A stretch of DNA of 64,000 bases from Labyrinthula sp. Ha (Eukaryota > Sar > Bigyra > Labyrinthulida > Labyrinthulaceae). Under the pieces are notes generated by a model that saw only the letters and a list, made by a program, of their open reading frames with translations, was not told the DNA's origin and made no database searches. Within the stretch, counting starts at the first letter, position 1. Each line of letters starts with the position of its first letter. A program made the position numbers and the translations under genes. The stretch covers positions 310,001-374,000 of the forward strand of contig JAALGZ010000001.1 in NCBI GenBank assembly GCA_015227615.1. Reading direction: 5' to 3'. This document shows positions 1 through 8,980 of this stretch, piece by piece.

Positions 1-664
1 AAGTTGAAGTTGAAGGCCACCAAGAAGAGCAGGTTCTACCTCAGTCTTGAGTCTCAAAGTCTTACCTGATTCCAAATATCTATCACTAATAGCTTTCTTT
101 ACTCTTTTCAAATCAGCTTTACTTAACTCGCTTGCAGTTTTCACAGTTGCTTCAACAATTCCGTTCTTAGCTTTCATCAACTCACTAAATTTAGAGACTA
201 CATCACCAAACTCACCAAGCCTATCATTTTCTGCTAAAATAGCTAGAAAAGATGATGTGGTTTTGCTTAACCCAACTTGATCTGCAACTTTGGTAATGTC
301 TTGAACTTTGTGCTCTGTGGAGATGATCGGGTTATCCAAGTAGGATTTAAGTTTTTCGTTGGTCTTGATCATAGAGGAAAACGAGGTCAAATCCTTTTCA
401 ACAGTATCCAAAGTATTTTGACGAACAGCAATTTTGAAAAGAGCGTTTGCGTAGTTTGCATTTACCCCAAACAACTGAATAGGTAACTCAACAGGTGCTG
501 CAGTACTAAAGAAAGCCTATGAATAAAATCTGTTGAAACCAACTGAATCAAGATTAGAATATTTCGGAAAATATTGAAGAAAAATCTAAGTTAAGATGCA
601 ACATGTTTACCTTGCTTTTGCTGGCTGTTAGAGACTTTGATGAGGACAAAAATCTGGTTAACAT
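1..664 (-). CDS. OSCP: Mitochondrial ATP synthase OSCP subunit (delta/OSCP family), 3' end off the window
   Basis: The minus-strand reading encodes the stator subunit that ties the F1 head of mitochondrial ATP synthase to the peripheral stalk. Exon 1 (664-611) starts with ATG and gives a Ser/Lys/Arg-rich presequence beginning MLTRFLSSSKSL. Exon 2 (516-1) opens AFFSTAAPVELP, and the mature part has the family's start (LFGVNANYANALF), the conserved middle (SYLDNPIIS) and the C-terminal signature VEPALLGGLQLQL at the window edge. About 190 residues are visible; the family is near 200-215, so about 20 residues lie to the left. The gap between exons is 94 nt. It is either one intron, or two of 25 and 27 nt (610-586, 543-517) around a 42-nt exon; phase is kept either way. 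It is divergent from the IBA57-like gene. The family call is based on recalled conserved segments. Confidence 0.85.
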
Positions 665-771
665 TTCCTAATTATTTTCCAATTGGTTTCCTTTTGCTTT
701 TCCAATAAGAATTTGATTGGATAAATTGAGTCCTATTATTTGATTGGTTAACGTAAAAAGTAGACGAAAAG
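665..771. promoter_or_regulatory. Bidirectional CCAAT-rich promoter between OSCP and the IBA57-like gene
   Basis: Only 107 bp separate the two divergent ATGs. The interval holds four CCAAT-type pentamers (679-683, overlapping its own complement at 682-686 because CCAATTGG is a palindrome; 702-706; 716-720 and 743-747 as ATTGG). CCAAT boxes are classically bound by the NF-Y/HAP complex, which in many eukaryotes drives mitochondrial-function genes. Both flanking products are mitochondrial, so co-regulation is a reasonable inference. The last box runs into GGTTAACG just before IBA57. No TATA box stands out. Confidence 0.55.
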
Positions 772-1790
772 ATGTTCAACGGAAGAATAAAAAATATCTT
801 CACATCTGTAGTCAATAAAGAAAAACAAAACCTTTTGAGACAATTCTCGAAAAGTGTAAAATTTTCCAAGCTAAGCAATAGAACTCTGCTGGAACTAAAG
901 TTATTTTTATTTGTTTCTTGATATATAGTGGACCAGATTCCAGTGAATTCTTGCAAGGGATTTGCACAAATGATATGACAACCTTAGAAAAAGGAAATTC
1001 ACTTTATGCTGCTTTTCTCACTTCTAAAAGTAAAATAATCTCAGATTCTATTATCAGTCGTATTTCTGAAAATACTTTTATCGTGGAAGCTCCTCAGGAA
1101 ACTTCAAAGTCTCTCCAAAAACTATTCAAGATACAGAAGCTCCGAAAAAAGTTTAATATCACAGATGTTTCTGCAAAATATTCCGCCTATCAAATCCTTG
1201 TTGAACCGCACTCAAGCTTTCTAAATCAGCTTACGTCTTATGGCTATGTGACAAAAGATCCTAGAAGTGATCTATTAGGCTACAAAGTGCTGCTAAATAC
1301 TGAAGCATCAGATGAAAATAAGTACTTGTCAGAAAATTTTACTTTATTCGATTACGAGGGAAGAAGACTAAGTCTAGGTATTGGAGAAGGCTTAGAGATT
1401 AAGGACATGTTTCCACTAGAAGCTAATTTTGAATATCTAAATGGAGTGAGTTTTGATAAAGGATGTTATACAGGACAAGAACTTGTTGCAAGAACAAACT
1501 TTCGTGGAGTAGTTCGAAAGCGTTTGTTTCCTATATCATCCGTTCAGGATTCGTACGAACAAAATAAAGTCCTTGAAAAAGTTTCACTCTTATATAAAGG
1601 AAAGAAAGTTGGACATATGAAAACTCCTAGGTTGGCTGTTATTCGACTTGATCCTCAAGGAAAAATACCTTCTGAGCTTCTTGAAGGACCTTTAGATACT
1701 ACAGAACAGAATATAAGTTCAGTTACACTAGGTAAAGTTCCTCCGTTCTTGGAGTCATTATCATTGTCCCCGGAGTTAAATTCCAAATAA
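772..1790 (+). CDS. IBA57: IBA57/CAF17-like mitochondrial Fe-S cluster assembly factor (GcvT fold)
   Basis: This is a folate-binding GcvT/YgfZ-family protein that helps make 4Fe-4S clusters in mitochondria. Exon 1 is 772-899, exon 2 is 929-1790, and together they encode 329 aa. Removing the 29-nt GT-AG intron at 900-928 joins the N-terminal leader to GPDSSEFLQGICTND, the family's characteristic start. The signature KGCYTGQELVARTNFRGVVR (about residues 220-239) is the YgfZ/IBA57 hallmark K-G-C-Y-x-G-Q-E, including the conserved cysteine, and RKRLFP follows as in IBA57. The first 35 residues are basic with hydroxyl residues and few acids, consistent with a mitochondrial presequence. ATG 772 was chosen because it opens the spliced frame and precedes this leader; a downstream non-ATG start would lose the leader. 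Family is secure; orthology to IBA57 rather than another CAF17-like protein is likely. Confidence 0.85.
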
Positions 1791-1977
1791 CTCACCCTTA
1801 TTGACTGTAATTCAGTGGTAGGAGTTAAACATCATTTGTTTAACACACCCTTTCCTATTGGCGTTCCTAGTTTCTCCGGGAATGGCTGAAGTATTCTATA
1901 TTCACCCCTTATACAGTTTTTTAAAGCTACTGAATCTAAAACAAAACCAATTACTGTTAACAAGATTTAGATAAAAG

Positions 1978-3297
1978 ATGAAAATTTATGAAACAATTGA
2001 AGCATCTATTATTGCTGGGCTTGTATCTACTCAAGTTGTGGATGCTGCAGTGAACGGAGAGTTTACGATGTTGAGTTATAACGTTGCTGGACTTGGACTT
2101 GGATTAAGCAGTGCTGAATCTGATAGACAGGAAGCGCATGAAATTATCAGTTGCTACATAAATGAGTTTGATATTGTACACGTACAAGAGGACTTCAACT
2201 ACCACGCTGCGTTGTATGATACTTGTAATGACCATCCGTATAGATCTCCTACTTCGGGAGGCATGGTGTTTGGTTCAGGGCTAAATTCACTCTCCTACTT
2301 TCCTATGGATGATCTGGATAGAATTACTTGGAATGATAGGAATGGTGCTGATGCTCTTACTCCAAAAGGATTCACATTCACAACTGTCAGAGTTGATGAA
2401 GGTGCTTACATTCACTTATATAACGCACATGCTCAAGCAGCAAATGAAGAAACAGACCAAGAGTACAGAAGAAGAAATATGATACAAATGGCGGATCATA
2501 TTAATGCCAACTCTGCAGGATGGCCTGTCATTATTGCTGGAGATATCAATGCAAGATATACAAGAGCAGAGGATAATATTAGAAATTATTTGACTGATTC
2601 CTCCCTCTTTGAGGACTTGTTTTTAGATGCTTGGGTAGAGGATACTAGAGATGGAGTTCTTCCAGCTGTTGGTGGTGCTCTTGTTTGTGATCCGCAAGTA
2701 ACCTCTCCGAACTGTGAAATTGTTGACAAGATTATTTACAGAGGAAATGGGTATCTAAACTTGAATGTAGAAAGCTATGTCCTTAGACAAGATGATTTGA
2801 CTCCTGATGGGCTTCGTCTATCAGATCATCCACCTATTGTTGGCCATTTTCAATATACATCACCTTCAAATGTTCACCAGACTGATATGCTTGGTGGCAC
2901 TGGTGGTGAGGGTTTTACTTCAATCGACCAAGTAGTTGCCACAGGAGTTGAGTTGACTTCCATAACAATTCAAGGTGGCGCAAGAGTAGACGCCATCTCC
3001 TTTTCGTATAGCAATGGTGAAACTGTTTCTGCTGGTGGCAGTGGAGGTGATGCTTATAGCTTAACTTTGGAATCTGGGGAACACTTTGTATCTGGACGAT
3101 ACTGTGAAGGAGAGCGTAATGGTGGAATGAGAATTTTTTATGCTGAATTTACTACCAATCTAGGACGTGAAGTCAGCGGAGGAGTTGAAACTAATAGCTG
3201 CATGTCAGTAACTAGAGAAGGTTGGAAAATTGCAGGAGGTTTTGGGGAGGCTGTAAGTGAACTAGATAGGTTTGGTGTTATTTGGACCACTCAGTAA
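1978..3297 (+). CDS. Secreted endonuclease/exonuclease/phosphatase-fold enzyme with C-terminal jacalin-like lectin domain
   Basis: A single-exon gene of 439 aa. The first 20-24 residues form a hydrophobic segment ending in small residues (VVDAA), consistent with a secretory signal peptide. Residues about 28-295 show the DNase I/sphingomyelinase (EEP) fold: opening strand MLSYNVAG, catalytic Glu in VQE (E71), an H in YNAHAQ, GDIN near 188-191 and the terminal SDHPP (S282, D283, H284). From about 306 the sequence GGTGGEGFTS, then ITIQGGARVDAISFSY and GGSGGDAYSL matches the Gly-rich beta-prism pattern of jacalin-like mannose-binding lectins. The lectin part would direct the enzyme to glycans. 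Whether the substrate is a nucleic acid, a phosphosphingolipid or another phosphodiester cannot be decided from sequence. No intron was seen. An upstream CCAAT lies near 1950. Confidence 0.8.
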   Translation: MKIYETIEASIIAGLVSTQVVDAAVNGEFTMLSYNVAGLGLGLSSAESDRQEAHEIISCYINEFDIVHVQEDFNYHAALYDTCNDHPYRSPTSGGMVFGSGLNSLSYFPMDDLDRITWNDRNGADALTPKGFTFTTVRVDEGAYIHLYNAHAQAANEETDQEYRRRNMIQMADHINANSAGWPVIIAGDINARYTRAEDNIRNYLTDSSLFEDLFLDAWVEDTRDGVLPAVGGALVCDPQVTSPNCEIVDKIIYRGNGYLNLNVESYVLRQDDLTPDGLRLSDHPPIVGHFQYTSPSNVHQTDMLGGTGGEGFTSIDQVVATGVELTSITIQGGARVDAISFSYSNGETVSAGGSGGDAYSLTLESGEHFVSGRYCEGERNGGMRIFYAEFTTNLGREVSGGVETNSCMSVTREGWKIAGGFGEAVSELDRFGVIWTTQ

Positions 3298-6200
3298 TTC
3301 TATCTTATATTATATAAGTTAGAATGTATTTATTATTTATCTATTGGCTTGGGTGTTCCTGATCACTACTCAGATACAGAACTACTTAAAAAGCTATTTA
3401 GTCCTTCTATATATATATGCCTTCTTATATTTAACATCAACCCAGTTTTTGTTATTATTTTATTTTTCGTTCGTTGTGGATCCCTTGTTCTCGGTTGCGC
3501 AGTCCTTCTCGAGTGCAGAACTAGGAATGTTATGTGATGGATCTCACTCATGCCAACCAGTTATTGCTTGAATTCTATCTTACAATAAAATTGCTTATAA
3601 CATACTTTTTTGTATTTGGCTTTTGAACAGTTCAGTGAAGGATTTTGAGATCTCAAGAGTTTAACCCGATCTAGTATTTCTAGCTGCTGTTGCTGTATTG
3701 ATTTGTTTAATAAAAATACCCAACTAAAACGTACCAAGACGTGGATTTGTTAAAGGAGATTTGGCAATGTTATCAAACCCTTAAGCACGTTCCATATAGG
3801 TTCTTTTTGGGAGGTACAATATTTGTTTCTTTTGGAGATGGTATATATTTCGTAGAACAAAATTAAGGAACAAAGCTAAGTTATATAAATAAACAAAATC
3901 ATCTCGGAGTTATCCATTGTGCAATACATTTCTGAGCGCAGCTTCAGCTGTGGACGTAAACTTAATTTCTAACTGCTTATAATACAGTAGTCATCAATTC
4001 GTGATTAATATGATGTTAGATCATTTCTTAGCTAATCCGTACCATACCAACTATTTTGTATGTTTAAAGATTCCTTGGAATGTTTAAATCAAGTATAATA
4101 ATACTGTACCTAGCATCTCCCTGAATAGTCTGAGAATGATTATAGCAGCTGAACTAGTCTCTGTTTAGCTATTGTTGGTTCCCAATTTGCCAAGTAGTTG
4201 AAAGGGATCTCTGCCCATCTATCATGCTCCTCAAGATTTGAAATAAGATGCTCCAACTCCTCTCAGACTTCAACTAAAATCTATACTTTGTGAGATTTTA
4301 ATGTCTTGAACAGGGTTTTATCTTAAAGCACTAGACTTCATGGTGAACCTTGAAAGACTAAGTGATTCAAATATAATCTAAGTAGCTCGAAGAGGTGGAG
4401 ATTAAAGTACACGCTCACAACCAGAATGTTTCCTATCTAAATCTCAATTAATTAAAAAATTATCAAACAGGATGAACCCTATATCTATAGATGCTACAAT
4501 ATGAAAATCATAGCTTATGTATTTAAAGACTCTATACACAGCCTAGAATATTCCCTTCAGTGCTACTTATGGTACTAAACATACGTACTATTCTTGGATG
4601 AAAGACATGCAGATTAATTTAAAAAATATTATTTAATACCTTTAAGTTCGCAAAATGAAGTAACTTTTATCTTCGATAATTACTACATAGGCTACATACT
4701 ACTGGATAATCGGAATGTTGGAATATACCCGTTAAATTAGGCAGAGTATATTGATCCAATGTACCATTTTCATTTGTGGATAATAGATGTTATATCTTGG
4801 ACACTGTATAATTCTGAAAAAACAGGAAGAGATACTCAAACAAATTTTCTTGATATTATCATCATGACAAAAACCGATGTGATGCGTACATTAAAATGAG
4901 AGGCCAATAGGAGCCGTTGAAACTAGTGTCATGAATATGTAGAGTGAGATCAAACAGCATAATTTCAAAGGATTTTATAACACGCTTATTGACTTCTATG
5001 AAGAATTATCAACCGATTATACATTAGCTAACACTGGACAAATTAATTTTTGAGTAAAGTCAATCTAAACTCCGAACTTTGGGTTAAGATAACTATTAGG
5101 ACAAATCTAAGCACAACTTGTTCGGGGAGCTTCAGAAAACAGTTAGCGCACCTAGAAAATGCAACTCGTACAAAATGGTGATTCCCACAGATACTGTTGA
5201 CAAGTGCGATATCCTAGGACTAAACATACATTCATGTGAGGTAGATCTAACTAGTGGCAAAACTCATTAAAGATATAGGCAAGCCTTTCAATCGTTGCTA
5301 GAAGATGGTCAACTTCGCAGACAGCTGCTCTCAGTCCAAGTACATGGCAGCACCGGCGTACACGGAAATTTTTATCTCTCTTCTTCCATAAAAATAAGTC
5401 TTAGCCTTCTCCATAAGCTTTTGATTTCATACATTTCTCGAGATCCTTTTGAAAGGTAAGTGAGGTCTCACTTTCTAGTTCCTACAAAGTAGTGCAGAAA
5501 CTAAAGAGTATAATCTAGATTCAACCTTAGTCTCGATCCTATTAGCCTTTTCGACATGATTGCAAAAAAAATAATTCCAAGGAAAATACAAACACCTTAC
5601 CTTCTAAGGAGAGTAGGTTGTAAGACCCCAGAACACAATTTTTTGTGGCTTGGATGAATACATACATCACCCCCAACCCTGAGGTACAAAAATTAGATAC
5701 ATGGATAATGTTAGAGATCTCTAGAAATGGTTGCCATGACTCTTGGGAAAACAATTACAGAAATAATGAAAAATTAAGAGAGCAAGGTGAGATTATCCCC
5801 TAATCAAAGTCAAGGCCTAGTTACTAGCCCCCCTTAACTTCAAATTAACTCTGTAGCTTCGTATCATTCGCTATTGGTATTCGTTACTAACTTTACTGCA
5901 AAATCAATGTCTTCAGACACGAAGTGAAGAATATCAAAGATAATATGACTCAGTTAAACTGAATTCATTCTTATACACACTCTAAAGAATTTAATATTAA
6001 CGAACCAGGTAGAATGGTTTATGATCATGCCTACCCAATTTCACAGGGAATTCTAAAAAAAGTAAGGTCAAACAGACACTGCCAGCGCAGCAACAACTGA
6101 AAACGAAAATAAAGTTGGGCACATTTAAAATAATGATGTGAACGCAAAAAATCAACTTCAAAAGACATTGAACTATTAAAAAGACCCTCCACAAAAAGTT

Positions 6201-6699
6201 TCCACAGTTATCTATGCACGGCCCTCACTGACCAGCTGCTGTATCTATCTTAGGAATACTCCCAATTATGTAAGATTCAATAAGTATCTAACATAGATGT
6301 GTGTATAGATATTTTTAGAAACCTATCATATATGAAGCAAGATATTTTCCGTACAAGTCATTGGCAGTAGGAACTCTGAGCTTTTCTTTCTTCGTTTATC
6401 ACACTCAAGAATATTCAAACACTGATATTATGAGCATAATCTTTTCTGCAAGTTAGGTTTCAAGATTTAATGCAAAAACAGATATCTACTCTATTGCAAA
6501 ATGCGCAAAACTCAAATTATGTCTTAGGTAAACTGCATATAGAACCATTACAGAGTGTAGTATCACTCGCCTGGGCGCCGTTTGTCATCCTATTGACAAC
6601 TCAAACAGAGCTCTAAGGATACTACCTGGAGCTTAAGTTATTTTGACGATTGTATTTTCTACATCAATTGATGTTATAAGGGGCTGGGAATCTGTTTGA
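3298..6699. other. Gene-free AT-rich interval
   Basis: About 3.4 kb with only short ORFs in all frames, none with a recognisable motif or coding-like codon use. The first 250 bases may include the 3' untranslated end of the EEP-jacalin gene; an AATAAA lies at 3584-3589. No RNA gene was recognised. Confidence 0.6.
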
Positions 6700-7180
6700 A
6701 AACTATCTAGAGTTGCATACGTGCGACTTCTCTTATTCATTAACCCCTACTGGTATTCTTTCCATATCATGACCATAATAGGACGGACTTTGGGATAAAG
6801 CATCTGTTTTCTACCAACTGGCCATTTCTCGAAGTATAGATTATTGAAAACAATATTTCAGATATGTGAAATACTTTAACACTGCCAGGTAGGAGCTTCC
6901 TTGTCCGGCATATCACAAAATTTGAAACGACTCTTAGACACCACAACCCCAAACCAAATAAATCCTTTGCGATTTTTGATGAAGAAGCTGAGGGCTTTCA
7001 ACACCTCAAGAAACAGTTGGATGACATTCAAGCTCCCCGTTTAAGTCTGTCTAAACCGGAACTTCTAGTCAAAATTTCGAATTCCCTTCAGGCCTCGAGT
7101 ACAAGACTTGCTTCTGCATTATAGGCACCGATCCGGTTAAATAGTGTTATAGTTAAGCAGAACCAGGAAAATTAAGAGCT
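6700..7180 (+). mobile_element. Probable Ty3/gypsy-type reverse transcriptase/RNase H fossil
   Basis: In this stretch the plus-strand frames give segments resembling the end of a gypsy-type reverse transcriptase, including the tract that usually runs from the RSFL motif to a phrase like 'F..LK..L', followed by a stretch where RNase H would begin. It is slightly richer in G and C than its surroundings. The element is clearly broken, with several breaks within 480 bases, and is very old. No terminal repeats were found, and the piece is isolated. The call rests on recalled motif spacing only, so it remains tentative. Confidence 0.4.
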
Positions 7181-7508
7181 ATGTAAAGAAGCCGACCTAT
7201 ACCCCTATAATGCGACCCCGAAATAGTAGTTTCGGTGAAAATATCATATGGAATAATGCAGATGATTTTTCTGGGACAGAGTATTGTCAGTGGTTGGGCC
7301 ATGTGGCCTAGTTGGTGGCATCTCACGGAATCTTCCACGAATTCCAATTCTATATTTCTACGAAAACGAAGAATGATTCTAAGAACACGATATATGGAAA
7401 CAAACAAATCGACGCCAAGAAGAGAGAACTTGAAGATCAATCATTTCTTTGGAATACATAAAGAAAAAGGAAATAGCATCTATCGAATACAAAATATACT
7501 CACCAGCT

Positions 7509-8750
7509 ATGAAACCACATTTGAAAAGAAGCAAAAAGCCTGAAGGTAAAAGAAAGAAACGGTTAAGACTGGACACCTCGGTTGATTCTCAGCAGTTCTT
7601 TAATTGTGAGTCATCTGAAAGCGAAGATATTCCAAGTTTTAAAATATCTTGTTTTCTTACAAGAAATGGCTATGATCTTGAAATTTTTGAGGATTCATTT
7701 GATGGTTCTCTTAGCAGATTAAGTGTACCTGAAAGCTTGGCACTTAATTCTATAGGTGATTGGCCTTTCTGGAGGCAAGAACATACGGAAGCGTTTTCTT
7801 TTCCACTTTCTGGTAGTGAATATGATGTTGATTTAGTTGCTTTTGTTAAAGATGCAGCATTGAAGCAGCAGAATTACATTAAAAAGTTAGTTGAACACAT
7901 CAACTTGATAAAGGAGAAGAAAAGAGTGGATCATACATCGACATCTGCCAAGTCTGATGATCAAGAAACTTTTATGAATAGAAACCTTAAACAGAATATT
8001 TTATTGTTGGATAATGTGGATCGCTTCCTTTTATCAAAGGAAGCTGAAAAGAGCAGATACTTTAATGTTTCTTGGCTTCCATCAGTTAAGCTCTACGCTG
8101 TCTGGGCTATAGCAGATAATCAGAAACATTGCGTTGCTTCTCTTCGATCTGAAATGTTAGGTGCTTTGCTTGCTGATGAATATTGGAAGGCAATAAACTA
8201 TAAAATAGAAGGCGTAAACTTATTTGAAAGCCTTAATTTCCGTACTGATGGAGAAAAAGAACTTGCAAAGATAATTCTCTGTTCATGGTTTGCGATCTCC
8301 AGAGATAAAAGAAAAAGGTTTGGTTTCTTTAAGAAAATTGAAAACAAGTCAAAGAAGTATATAAAAGTTATGCTCAATGTTTCTTCAAAAAAAGAAGCAG
8401 ATCAGCAACTGACTTGTGACATTGAGTTGGATTCTAATGGATACCCTGCATCTATTCATGCCCTATTTATGCTTCTTTCTGAAACATTCCGAATGGAAAG
8501 TGCTTCTAGGAGTGAAAACAACTCTTCAGAGTCGTCAACATCATCTCTAGCAAACCTTACAATAGAGGTTCGATCTAACTCGGCTAATGTAGAAAAAGTA
8601 ACAGTACAAAAAGAACAGGGTAAAACTCAAAATGGGGATGATAGTAGTTGTGTTTCGCGAGAGAGTTTAGGTGCAGGGAAAACAGCTTCGAAGGAAAATA
8701 CCCCACCATCATCTGAGTATGAAGCTGACTCTTCTGATAATACTAGTTGA
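7509..8750 (+). CDS. Unrecognised basic/acidic-tailed protein, probably nuclear (413 aa)
   Basis: I do not recognise this family. The protein starts with a dense basic run (KPHLKRSKKPEGKRKKRLRL) that fits a nuclear localisation signal. Next come a Ser/Asp/Glu patch (CESSESEDIPSF), a central folded-looking region (about residues 45-330) with Trp/Phe-containing blocks such as DWPFWRQ and YWKAINYK, and a low-complexity C-terminus of about 85 residues rich in Ser, Asn, Glu and Lys. ATG 7509 is the first ATG of the frame; the frame is open a little further up without an ATG, so an upstream exon cannot be excluded. It faces the 777-aa gene with 230 bp between stop codons. No membrane segment or catalytic motif was seen. 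Confidence 0.7.
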   Translation: MKPHLKRSKKPEGKRKKRLRLDTSVDSQQFFNCESSESEDIPSFKISCFLTRNGYDLEIFEDSFDGSLSRLSVPESLALNSIGDWPFWRQEHTEAFSFPLSGSEYDVDLVAFVKDAALKQQNYIKKLVEHINLIKEKKRVDHTSTSAKSDDQETFMNRNLKQNILLLDNVDRFLLSKEAEKSRYFNVSWLPSVKLYAVWAIADNQKHCVASLRSEMLGALLADEYWKAINYKIEGVNLFESLNFRTDGEKELAKIILCSWFAISRDKRKRFGFFKKIENKSKKYIKVMLNVSSKKEADQQLTCDIELDSNGYPASIHALFMLLSETFRMESASRSENNSSESSTSSLANLTIEVRSNSANVEKVTVQKEQGKTQNGDDSSCVSRESLGAGKTASKENTPPSSEYEADSSDNTS

Positions 8751-8980
8751 ACAAATGTGTGTTTAGGTTCAGGTGTTTGATTTGAAGTTAGTTTTCAAAA
8801 TGGAAACCAACTTGTTTTGATTTGATGTCTATTTTTATACCTTTCGCAGCTTCATAATTAAAACAAAACATTGGATCTACTTCTCCAGGTATTAAATATA
8901 TTATCTTTTCTACCCCCAAGTATTAACAAATTATGAGTGTACTCTATTTTTCACAAAACAAATCAACACCAAAATTAGAG

